This document shows positions 32,521-40,391 of a stretch of 64,000 bases of DNA, in pieces. The notes under the pieces were generated by a model that ran no database searches, was not told where the DNA came from, and saw only the letters and a program-made list of their open reading frames with translations. The stretch spans positions 1-64,000 of the forward strand of contig JACKAU010000003.1 of the NCBI GenBank assembly GCA_020634855.1. The letters are read 5' to 3'. The stretch is from Anaerolineales bacterium. GTDB lineage: Bacteria; Chloroflexota; Anaerolineae; 4572-78; J111. Numbering within the stretch: position 1 is the first letter of the stretch; the number at the start of each line of letters is the position of its first letter. The position numbers and the translations under genes were made by a program.

Positions 32521-35445
32521 ATGGACCAAATCTATGCCAATCTAACCGAACTATCGTACGAACTTCAACAACGCACCGAGGCCGAAGTTCGCTTTGATCA
32601 AGTCTCCCGCACACTGTACGCTACCGACGCCAGCAACTACCAGATTATGCCCATCGGCGTCGTTATCCCCCGCACGACTGACGATGTCATCGCCACTGTT
32701 GAAATTTGCGCCCGTCACAAGGTGCCGGTGCTGCCACGTGGCGGCGGTTCGTCACTGGCCGGACAAACGGTCGGTGAGGCAATTGTCATTGACATGTCCA
32801 AATATCTACGCCAAATCCTCTCCGTTGATCCCGAAGCCCGCGAAGTGCGGGTTCAGCCGGGCATCACGTTTGGCCAGCTCAACCGGCATCTCAAAGATCG
32901 CGGTTTGATGGTCGGCCCCGACCCGGCCAGCGGTGAACGGGCGGCCATTGGCGGCTGTATCGGCAACAACGCCACCGGAGCGCACTCCATTTTATATGGC
33001 ATGTTCGCCGACCACGTCCTGAGCATGCAGACCATTTTGTCTGACGGCAGCGTCGTCGAACTGAACGAAGGCCACAGCGCAGGCCGGGCTGCCACTTTGT
33101 GGGAGGATGTGTGCCGTATCGTCGATGCCAATCAGGATGATATCCGCGCCTACTGGCCACGCCATTGGCGACGAGCCAGCGGCTACAACCTCAATTATAT
33201 GCTGCCCGACGCCCCCGGCCGTCACCCCGGCAACCCCAGCGGACGACCGCACCAACCCAATTTGGCCCAACTAGTCTGCGGCTCAGAGGGAACTTTGGCG
33301 GTTATTACCGAGGCCACCCTTAATCTGATGCCCCGCCCCAAAATGACCGCGTTGGGGATTATCCAGTTCGATGAGATACTCGCTGCCCTAGAAGCCACCA
33401 ATCCTATTTTGGAACTCAACCCCTCGGCCGTCGAGTTGATGGATCGCTTGCTGGTGGAACTAACCCGCCAGCAGCCCCAATACGCCCGCATGCTGACTTT
33501 TGTCGAAGGCACGCCGGAAGCCATTCTGGCCGTCGAGTTTTATGGGGAGAGTGAGGCTGAACTCACCGCCAAACTTGATCGACTGGAACAACACCTCGCC
33601 AAACACAAAATTGGGGGGCGCTTTTCGCGGGCAATGTCGGCCCAGGCCCAAGCCGACGTGTGGGGCGTGCGCAAAGTGGGGTTGGGACTGTTTATGAGCA
33701 TCCGGGGGGATTACAAGCCGATTCCGGTCATCGAGGATTTTGCGGTGCCGGTTGAAACGCTGCCCCGTTATATGACCGATATACTGGCCCTGGCCAAAAG
33801 CTATGACACCCGTCTGGCTATCTACGGTCACGCGTCGGCCGGCTGTTTGCACCTTCGACCGTTGATCAATGTTAAGACAGCGGAAGGCGTGCAAATCATG
33901 AAGGAAATTGGCGAGGCCGGGGCGGAAATTGTGTTTCAATGCGGAGGCGTCACCAGCGGCGAACACAGCGATGGGCTTCAGCGCAGCTACTTTAATGAAA
34001 AACTATTCGGCCCGAAGCTGTACCAGGCCATGCGCCAAATTAAGACCGTTTTCGATCCGGACAATCTCCTCAATCCCGGCAAGGTGGTTGAGGCCCCTGA
34101 TCCCATCCAAAACCTACGCTACGGGGCCAACTACAGCACTATCCCTCTGGAAACGTATTTCGATTGGAGCGACGATGGCGGCCTGGATCGAGCGATCGAG
34201 ATGTGCAATGGGGCCGGTGTTTGTCGCAAGTTGGATGTCGGCACGATGTGTCCTTCGTATATGGCCACTCAGGATGAACAAGATACCACCCGGGCCCGAG
34301 CCAATGTATTTCGGGCGCTGTTATCCGGCGCATTGCCGCTCAACGCCATGACTGACCAGGCAGTCTATGATGTGTTCGAATTGTGCATCGGCTGTAAAGC
34401 CTGCAAAAGCGAGTGCCCGAGTTCGGTCGATATGGCCCGTATCAAAACTGAATACAAAGCTCAGTATTACGCTCGAACGGGCTATCCGTTACGCAGCCGA
34501 CTGATCGGCAATGTCCCGCGCCTGGCCAAACTGGCCGCAGCAACACCCGGCGGTCTGAAACTGGCTAACTTTTTATTGGGTCTACCGCCAACCAAGGCGC
34601 TGATGCGCCGCATTGGCCTAACCGAAGAACGACAATTTCCCCGTTTTGCGACTGAAACCTTTTCAAGTTGGTTTCAACAACGTCCGCAGCCGCTCAACAG
34701 GGCCAAACAGGTACTACTATTCAATGATACTTGGACCGAGTACAACTATCCCGAAATTGGCCAGGCAGCGGTGAAAGTGCTGGAAGCGGCCGGCTACCAG
34801 GTTAATTTGGAAACCCAGCGGGAGTGCTGCGGTCGTCCACTGCTGACCTGTGGTATGGTCGAACCGGTCAAACCAATGGCCCAGCGCAACGTCGATCTGC
34901 TGCTGCCTTACGTAGAAAAAGGCTGGCCGATAATCGGCCTGGAGCCAAGCTGCATTCTTTCTTTCCGCGATGAGTACCCGGCTTTAATGGATGCCGCTCG
35001 CCGCGACGCCGCTCGCCGGCTAAGCCAAGCCTCTCTCACCATTGACGAGTTTCTCTATCAACTTATCGAAAAGAAAGAATTCCCCATCTCGGATCGCCAG
35101 TCGCCATCCATCGAGGACCAATCGCCCCTTCTTTTTCACGGTCACTGCCACCAAAAAGCGTTGTCTGATATCAGTAAATCCCTAGCCGTTTTGAAAGCGG
35201 TCGGCTACGAGGTCGAAGCCATCCCCTCCGGCTGCTGCGGCATGGCCGGGAATTTCGGCTATGAAGCCGAGCATTACGATATCAGCCAGACCATTGGCCG
35301 CGACCGGCTGATCCCCACCATCGAGGCCCGGCCCGCTGTACCCATCGTCGCCAACGGTATCTCCTGCCGAGAGCAGATCGAACATATGGCGAATCGTCGC
35401 CCACGCCACTTGATCGAGTGGGTGGCGGAGGCATTGGGGCCGTAG
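32521..35445 (+). CDS. FAD-linked oxidase fused to iron-sulfur/CCG subunit (GlcD-GlcF type)
   Basis: 974-residue fusion resembling D-lactate, glycolate or D-2-hydroxyglutarate dehydrogenases. The N-terminal half is a VAO-type flavoprotein: VLPRGGGSSLAGQTVGEAIV and IGGCIGNNATGAHSILYG bind FAD, followed by the FAD-oxidase C-terminal domain with IYGHASAGCLHLRP. The second half has two ferredoxin-type motifs (one near CNGAGVCRK, the other CIGCKACKSECP from about residue 622) and two CCG domains (RECCGRPLL near 768, SGCCGMAGNFG near 903), the heterodisulfide-reductase-like electron module. It probably oxidises a 2-hydroxyacid and passes electrons to quinone or an electron-transfer flavoprotein. 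The start ATG has no good ribosome binding site and lies behind the structured leader. Divergent from the SorC operon. Confidence 0.9.
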   Translation: MDQIYANLTELSYELQQRTEAEVRFDQVSRTLYATDASNYQIMPIGVVIPRTTDDVIATVEICARHKVPVLPRGGGSSLAGQTVGEAIVIDMSKYLRQILSVDPEAREVRVQPGITFGQLNRHLKDRGLMVGPDPASGERAAIGGCIGNNATGAHSILYGMFADHVLSMQTILSDGSVVELNEGHSAGRAATLWEDVCRIVDANQDDIRAYWPRHWRRASGYNLNYMLPDAPGRHPGNPSGRPHQPNLAQLVCGSEGTLAVITEATLNLMPRPKMTALGIIQFDEILAALEATNPILELNPSAVELMDRLLVELTRQQPQYARMLTFVEGTPEAILAVEFYGESEAELTAKLDRLEQHLAKHKIGGRFSRAMSAQAQADVWGVRKVGLGLFMSIRGDYKPIPVIEDFAVPVETLPRYMTDILALAKSYDTRLAIYGHASAGCLHLRPLINVKTAEGVQIMKEIGEAGAEIVFQCGGVTSGEHSDGLQRSYFNEKLFGPKLYQAMRQIKTVFDPDNLLNPGKVVEAPDPIQNLRYGANYSTIPLETYFDWSDDGGLDRAIEMCNGAGVCRKLDVGTMCPSYMATQDEQDTTRARANVFRALLSGALPLNAMTDQAVYDVFELCIGCKACKSECPSSVDMARIKTEYKAQYYARTGYPLRSRLIGNVPRLAKLAAATPGGLKLANFLLGLPPTKALMRRIGLTEERQFPRFATETFSSWFQQRPQPLNRAKQVLLFNDTWTEYNYPEIGQAAVKVLEAAGYQVNLETQRECCGRPLLTCGMVEPVKPMAQRNVDLLLPYVEKGWPIIGLEPSCILSFRDEYPALMDAARRDAARRLSQASLTIDEFLYQLIEKKEFPISDRQSPSIEDQSPLLFHGHCHQKALSDISKSLAVLKAVGYEVEAIPSGCCGMAGNFGYEAEHYDISQTIGRDRLIPTIEARPAVPIVANGISCREQIEHMANRRPRHLIEWVAEALGP

Positions 35446-35538
35446 CCGTCGACTCCGGGAAATCCCAAAAAATCCCAAATCTCCTGTTATAACTTACGTT
35501 GTTGGGTGCAGAAACCCGATGACAGATGTAATGGTGCA

Positions 35539-35571
35539 GACCCCGTATAATAGCGGGGTAATTCTTTTTTA
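35539..35571 (+). terminator. Hairpin with T run, possible terminator of the flavin oxidase
   Basis: ACCCCG / CGGGGT form a 6-bp stem around TATAATAG, followed by AATTCTTTTTT. The loop itself contains a perfect TATAAT, so the same bases may be the -10 of azlC; no matching -35 was seen. Both readings are open. Confidence 0.45.
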
Positions 35572-35583
35572 GGAGACAATCTT

Positions 35584-36264
35584 ATGATTTCATCCCGTAC
35601 CGAATTCTATGCCGGTCTCAAGGCCATTGCTCCCATTCTTTTGGGCGTCGTGCCGTTTGCGCTAATCACGGGTATTGCCGCCGTGGAAGCCAAGCTGCCA
35701 ACCGGACTGGCCATTGCCAGCTCGATCATTATCTTTGCCGGAGCCTCACAGTTAGCCGCTACACAGCTCATTCGAGAAAATGGGGCTTTTGTGGTCATTA
35801 TCCTCACGGTCTTGATTATCAACCTTCGCTTTGCCATGTACAGTGTCTCGTTGGCGCCCCATTTCAAAAAGCTGGCTTCTTCCTGGAAAGGGCTGCTGGC
35901 TTATCTGTTAACCGACCAAGCTTATGCCGTGTCAATTATTCGCTACAATGAAATCCCTCAGTATCCGGCCAAGCAATGGTTCTACCTAGGGGCCGCATTT
36001 GGATTATGGGTAACTTGGCAAACCGGCACCATCGTCGGCGTGTTGGTAGGGGCGCAGATTCCAGCCAATTGGTCGCTTGATTTTGCCATTCCCCTGACCT
36101 TTATTGCGGTGACCGTGCCGGCGATTAAAACTCGCCGGGCGCTCATCGTAGCAATGGTATCGGTATTTATCGCGGTGGTGGCGGCGGGGCTACCCTATAA
36201 TTTAGGGCTGATTGTGGCCGGCTTGGTGGGCGTATTCACCGGCGTCATTCTGGAGGCGGTATAA
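35584..36264 (+). CDS. azlC: AzlC-family branched-chain amino acid exporter, large subunit
   Basis: 226-residue integral membrane protein with the AzlC signatures ILLGVVPFALITGIAA near the N-terminus, SIIIFAGASQLAATQLI, and NLRFAMYSVSLAPHF. About seven hydrophobic segments. With AzlD it exports branched-chain amino acids and analogues. TTAGGAGA lies 8 bases upstream of the ATG. The AzlD start is 1 base after its stop, so the pair is translationally coupled. Confidence 0.93.
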   Translation: MISSRTEFYAGLKAIAPILLGVVPFALITGIAAVEAKLPTGLAIASSIIIFAGASQLAATQLIRENGAFVVIILTVLIINLRFAMYSVSLAPHFKKLASSWKGLLAYLLTDQAYAVSIIRYNEIPQYPAKQWFYLGAAFGLWVTWQTGTIVGVLVGAQIPANWSLDFAIPLTFIAVTVPAIKTRRALIVAMVSVFIAVVAAGLPYNLGLIVAGLVGVFTGVILEAV

Positions 36265-36265
36265 G

Positions 36266-36592
36266 ATGTCTACTCTTTCACTGTGGCTGATCATCATTAC
36301 GGCGGGGCTGGTTACGTTTGCCGTGCGCTTGTCTTTCATCGCCCTGCTGGGCAAAATGAATCTGCCCGTGCTGCTAGAACGCGGGCTGCGCTATGTGCCG
36401 GTTGCTGTGCTGCCGGCTTTGATTGCGCCGGCGTTGTTTTTTCAGCAAGGCCAACTGGCGCTAAGTTGGGGCAACGAGCGGCTCGTCGCCGGGCTGGTGG
36501 CGATTATCGTCTCGGTTTATACCAAAAACATGCTATTAACGATTGGAGCCGGCATGCTAATGTTGTGGGGATTGCAGTTCATCTTCGGTTAG
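36266..36592 (+). CDS. azlD: AzlD-family branched-chain amino acid exporter, small subunit
   Basis: 108-residue membrane protein with four hydrophobic segments; partner of AzlC. The start is ATG 36266 (MSTLSLWLII), directly behind the azlC stop, with GGAGGCGG inside the azlC end as ribosome binding site. An AzlD-typical VAVLPALIAPALFF segment is visible in the middle and SVYTKNMLLTIGAGMLML at the end. Confidence 0.92.
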   Translation: MSTLSLWLIIITAGLVTFAVRLSFIALLGKMNLPVLLERGLRYVPVAVLPALIAPALFFQQGQLALSWGNERLVAGLVAIIVSVYTKNMLLTIGAGMLMLWGLQFIFG

Positions 36593-36658
36593 GGGACCAA
36601 CCGGCAACTTTTAGGCGGATGGCGTTGGAGATGAGATGATGGGGGAAGATTGACGATA

Positions 36659-36715
36659 GACAGGATTAACAAGATTTCTTGTTCATCTTATCCTGTTAAT
36701 CTTGTAAATCCTGTC
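36659..36715. repeat. Palindromic intergenic repeat (CAGGATTAACA type)
   Basis: GACAGGATTAACAAGATTT (36659-36677) is mirrored by AATCTTGTAAATCCTGTC (36698-36715) with the inner copy TCCTGTTAATCTTG between. It could form alternative hairpins and is followed by CATTTTTCTC, so it may also terminate azlCD. Closely similar CAGGATTTACAGGATTAAC elements recur in intergenic DNA of many environmental bacteria, from memory. Confidence 0.7.
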
Positions 36716-36760
36716 CATTTTTCTCATCTCAAAGGCTGTCTTAAAAGTTCAACCGGCTGA

Positions 36761-36845
36761 GATTGGTTCAGTCTAAGAATGGCCTAATATGGGGTTGATA
36801 AGAGACGTTTTCAACCTCGTTTCCGATTAATAGACCGAACCAATC
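36761..36845. repeat. 85-bp inverted-repeat-bounded element, copy 2
   Basis: Starts GATTGGTTCAGTCTAA and ends TTAATAGACCGAACCAATC; same length and arrangement as the copy at 21516-21600, with clearly fewer differences in the arms and in CCTAATATGGGG than in the spacer. It ends 6 bases from the stop codon of minus-strand guaB, mirroring the position of copy 1. Confidence 0.8.
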
Positions 36846-36851
36846 TGTTAG

Positions 36852-38312
36852 CTAAATCTTGTTAACGTCGTGAGAATGGCTTTCCCGGACGCCGGCTGAG
36901 GTAATTTCGATAAACTCAGCATTCTCTTGCAGTTGTTTGATGGTAAAGGCCCCGCCATAACTCAGGCCAGAGCGCAACCCGCCCACGAGTTGGTATAGTA
37001 ACTCGTCAACCCGACCCCGATAGGGCACAACCGCTTCTACACCCTCCGGCACCACTTTATCCCAATCGGCCTGGCTTTCGGCGCTTTCGTCTTTGGTTTG
37101 CTCGACGGCTTTCCGGCCCATGGCCGCGCCCAGCGAGGCCATGCCGCGCACGACCTTAAATTTTTGCCCGTTGCGAATAACGGTCGAACCGGGCGACTCC
37201 TCGCAACCGGCAAACAGGCTGCCAATCATTACCGTTGATGCGCCCGCCGCCAAGGCTTTGACCAAATCACCAGAGGTTTTGATACCGCCGTCGGCGATAA
37301 TCGGAATGTCTCGTCCGCTATCGACCACACCGGCGACGCTGTCCATAATGGCGGTTAGCTGCGGCACGCCAAAACCGGTGACAATACGCGTGGTGCAAAT
37401 CGAACCGGGGCCAACACCGACCTTGATGGCATCAGCGCCCGCCTCGGCCAGATCGCGGGCGCCATCGCGCGAGGCCACATTACCGGCCACCAACTGCGCC
37501 TTGGGGAAATTGCGACGCAGTTCACCCATGATCTCAAGACAATGGTCGGCATGACCGTGGGCGATGTCGAGTACCAGCAAATCGGCGCCGGCCGCTAACA
37601 GCGCACCGGCCCGATCGACATCCTGACCTTTAACGCCAATCGCAGCTCCAACCCGCAATCGACCTTTATTGTCCTTGGTAGCATCGGGGTATTGATCATA
37701 CTTGACAATATCTTGCGCCGTGATTAAGCCCACCAAATGACCCTCTTTATCGATTAAGGGCAGCTTTTCCAATCGATGTTCATGGAGTATGGTTCGGGCC
37801 TCCGGCAGTGAAATATCGGGAGCAGCGCTAATAATGTGATCGGGCCGAGTCATGAGCGTATTAACCGGCATTTTTTCATCCGGAGCCAACAAAATATCAC
37901 GCTGCGTAATCAGACCGATTAACTCGTTTTTTTGATCGGTAACCACCAAACCGCCCACGTCGCGGCGTTTCATCAATTGGCGGGCCTCCCCAATCGAGGC
38001 ATCGGCAGCCACCGCATAGGGCTGCTCGACAATGAACCCTTCGGCCCGTTTGACCCGTCTAACTTGCCTAACCTGATCGTCAATCGTCATAAACCGATGA
38101 ATAATGCCGATGGCTCCGGATCGAGCCATAGCAATGGCCATCGGCGCCTCGGTAACGGTATCCATGTTGGCGCTGATGATAGGAACCCGAAGGTTGATAG
38201 TAGGGGTAAGGCAAGTAGTGGTGTCAACATCTCGACGCGAGGTTACGGGGGAACGTTTCGGTACGAGTAAGACATCATCGAAAGTGAGGCCTTTGGTTGA
38301 GCGGATTTTCAT
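36852..38312 (-). CDS. guaB: Inosine-5'-monophosphate dehydrogenase
   Basis: 486-residue enzyme of guanine nucleotide synthesis, oxidising IMP to XMP with NAD+. The N-terminus LTFDDVLLVPKRSPV is typical. Two CBS domains lie at about 95-210 (VTDQKNELIGLITQRDIL, LPLIDKEGHLVGLITAQDIV). The catalytic loop GPGSICTTRIVTGFGVPQ contains the active cysteine; ADGGIKTSGDLVKALAAGA and the flap region follow. The start is the ATG 38312 (MKIRSTKGLT) behind an A/G-rich GAGAG ribosome binding site; in-frame upstream codons are poor. Monocistronic and divergent from ridA. The 85-bp repeat directly follows its stop. Confidence 0.96.
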   Translation of the reverse strand: MKIRSTKGLTFDDVLLVPKRSPVTSRRDVDTTTCLTPTINLRVPIISANMDTVTEAPMAIAMARSGAIGIIHRFMTIDDQVRQVRRVKRAEGFIVEQPYAVAADASIGEARQLMKRRDVGGLVVTDQKNELIGLITQRDILLAPDEKMPVNTLMTRPDHIISAAPDISLPEARTILHEHRLEKLPLIDKEGHLVGLITAQDIVKYDQYPDATKDNKGRLRVGAAIGVKGQDVDRAGALLAAGADLLVLDIAHGHADHCLEIMGELRRNFPKAQLVAGNVASRDGARDLAEAGADAIKVGVGPGSICTTRIVTGFGVPQLTAIMDSVAGVVDSGRDIPIIADGGIKTSGDLVKALAAGASTVMIGSLFAGCEESPGSTVIRNGQKFKVVRGMASLGAAMGRKAVEQTKDESAESQADWDKVVPEGVEAVVPYRGRVDELLYQLVGGLRSGLSYGGAFTIKQLQENAEFIEITSAGVRESHSHDVNKI

Positions 38313-38504
38313 TTTTTCTCTCTTTTCTTTGAACACAAATGCAGTCATCTTTCCTAAGATAACCACCAGTTAAACATAAGCTAAAAACAAAATTTTACCT
38401 GACCTATAAGTTTTGAGCAATCGTATCGATCTTCATCCGATTATATCATTCTTTGCCTGGTCAATTGCCTCTGTGTTAAAATGGAATATGAGATAAAATT
38501 ACTG

Positions 38505-38533
38505 TTGACGGCGACGGTGCTATCCGTTAGAAT
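38505..38533 (+). promoter_or_regulatory. Sigma-70-like promoter of ridA
   Basis: TTGACG (38505-38510), 17-base spacer, TAGAAT (38528-38533), about 19 bases upstream of the ridA ATG, giving a very short leader. Confidence 0.6.
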
Positions 38534-38552
38534 TATGACTTGAGGATTAAAT

Positions 38553-38942
38553 ATGCCCCACTCACGAAAGATTATCGCTACAACCGAAGCTCCGGCTGCG
38601 GTTGGGCCTTATTCCCAAGCAGTTAAATTTGGTGATTTTGTATTTACAGCCGGTCAAATTCCGCTTGTGCCGGAAACCGGCCAATTGATCGATGGTGGAA
38701 TTGAGGCTCAAACGCGCCAGGCGCTAACAAACTTGAGCAAAGTTTTGGAAGCAGCCGGCAGCAGCCTGGGCAATGTTGTCAAGACAACCATTTTTGTTAC
38801 GGACATGGGCGATTTTGCCCAGGTAAATGGTGTATACGGCACATTCTTTACCAACGATCCCCCGGCCCGCAGCACTGTGCAGGTTGCGGCTTTACCCTTG
38901 GGGGCCAATATAGAAATAGAAGCTATTGCCGTGATGGTGTGA
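38553..38942 (+). CDS. ridA: RidA-family reactive imine/enamine deaminase
   Basis: 129-residue protein of the RidA/YjgF/UK114 family, which hydrolyses reactive 2-aminoacrylate-type enamines. Hallmarks are APAAVGPYSQAVKFGDFVFTAGQ near the start and, at the end, PPARSTVQVAALPLGANIEIEAIAV, where the Arg that binds the substrate carboxylate (PARST) is conserved. Cytosolic trimer in known members. GAGG is present ahead of the ATG. Confidence 0.95.
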   Translation: MPHSRKIIATTEAPAAVGPYSQAVKFGDFVFTAGQIPLVPETGQLIDGGIEAQTRQALTNLSKVLEAAGSSLGNVVKTTIFVTDMGDFAQVNGVYGTFFTNDPPARSTVQVAALPLGANIEIEAIAVMV

Positions 38943-38974
38943 AAGGTATCTTTCATGGTGAGCTTGGATATTGT

Positions 38975-39002
38975 TTGATTTTTGTTTTGAATCGAGTATA
39001 AT
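38975..39002 (+). promoter_or_regulatory. Sigma-70-like promoter of the S1 gene
   Basis: TTGATT (38975-38980), 16-base spacer, perfect TATAAT (38997-39002). The start of the S1-domain gene is about 80 bases further. Confidence 0.6.
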
Positions 39003-39086
39003 AGTTTTAACTTCCTAGATGTGGTTCATCATGATGAATTTACAGAATCATAATCAGAAAGAAATTCCCGATTTGGAGAGGGTGTC

Positions 39087-40295
39087 TTGGCGGGCGTAGA
39101 GGGCGACGAAACAATGTCGATGGCCGAACTTTTGGCACAAGAAGAAGCATCGCTGCAACAAATTGTTCCTGGAACAATTGTTAAAGGTGTTGTAGCTAGT
39201 AAACGAGCAGGTGAAATTTTTGTAGACATCGGGGCTAAGTATGAAGGCCTCGTGGAACCAAAGGATTTAGAGAACTTTTCCCCTGAAGAAATTGCCGCAA
39301 TCAAAGTGGGTGATACGATTCCGGTTTACGTTCTTAGAATGCAAACTGACGAAGAAGATCACATTCGCTTATCCCTAAGCCAGGCAAAGGCAGAGAAAGA
39401 TTGGGATGATGCGGAACAGCTTTTCAAAGCTGGCGATATCGTTGAGAGCGAAGTTATCGGCAATAATAAAGGGGGGTTAATTGTAAGTTTTGGACACGTT
39501 AGAGGATTTGTTCCGGGTTCTCAATTAACTAGTGTCCAATATAGCAGTCAGAACAAGGGAGAGCGCTGGGATGAATTAACCGGCGAGATCCTTCAACTGA
39601 AGATTATTGAAGTTGATCGCACCCGAAACCGCTTGATCTTTTCGGAGCGAGCGGCTTCAGACGACCTCCGCAAGGAAAAAGCTAAAGAAAAAGCTAAACT
39701 CTTGGAAGATTTGTCCGAAGGCGATATCCGGCCCGGACGAGTAACCAGTTTGGCCGATTTCGGAGCGTTTGTCGATATCGGAGGTATCGACGGCCTCATT
39801 CATCTTTCGGAATTGGCCTGGACCCACGTATCTCACCCCAACGAGATATTAAATGTAGGCGACGAAATTGATGTTTATATTCTCAAAGTAGAGCATGATC
39901 AGCAGCGGGTCGCCTTAAGCTTAAAGCGTTTGCAACCGGAACCTTGGAGTGAAGTATTTGATCATTATCAAATCAATCAAGTTGTAGATGCTGTTATCAC
40001 CAAACTGACCAATTTTGGTGCATTTGCCCGGATCGATAACCGAATAGAAGGGTTAATCCATATCTCTGAAATTTCGGAGAAAAACATTGCTCATCCTAAA
40101 GATGTCGTCTCTGAAGAGCAAGAGGTGAAAGTTCGGATCATTCATATCGATCCCGAGCGGCGTCGAATGGGCCTGAGCATGAAACAGGTTGAAGACCAAG
40201 AAAACTGGGCAGAATATCAGGACCAAGAATCATCGGCTGACGACACATCAGGCGATAACAACGAGAGTGACGAGGCTTCCGAATCGCAGAGTTAG
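39087..40295 (+). CDS. S1-domain RNA-binding protein (ribosomal protein S1-like)
   Basis: 402-residue protein with four S1 OB-fold domains at about 30-105, 112-200, 210-290 and 297-375; the third and fourth show LADFGAFVDIGGIDGLIHLSEL and LTNFGAFARIDNRIEGLIHISE. The tail is acidic and Ser-rich. Four domains fit short S1 proteins of non-proteobacteria, which help mRNA binding at the 30S subunit. I place the start at TTG 39087, with GGAGAGGG just upstream; ATG 39114 (MSMAELLAQ) is an alternative that loses only nine residues. clpC follows after 96 bases. Confidence 0.9.
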   Translation: MAGVEGDETMSMAELLAQEEASLQQIVPGTIVKGVVASKRAGEIFVDIGAKYEGLVEPKDLENFSPEEIAAIKVGDTIPVYVLRMQTDEEDHIRLSLSQAKAEKDWDDAEQLFKAGDIVESEVIGNNKGGLIVSFGHVRGFVPGSQLTSVQYSSQNKGERWDELTGEILQLKIIEVDRTRNRLIFSERAASDDLRKEKAKEKAKLLEDLSEGDIRPGRVTSLADFGAFVDIGGIDGLIHLSELAWTHVSHPNEILNVGDEIDVYILKVEHDQQRVALSLKRLQPEPWSEVFDHYQINQVVDAVITKLTNFGAFARIDNRIEGLIHISEISEKNIAHPKDVVSEEQEVKVRIIHIDPERRRMGLSMKQVEDQENWAEYQDQESSADDTSGDNNESDEASESQS

Positions 40296-40391
40296 TCAAC
40301 CTACTTTTGTGATAGTTTTGATTAGTTTTTTCTGCTGTATCAACGTTGTAATCAATTATAGAAAACAAACTCGTCGCATAAGGAACCGTAA

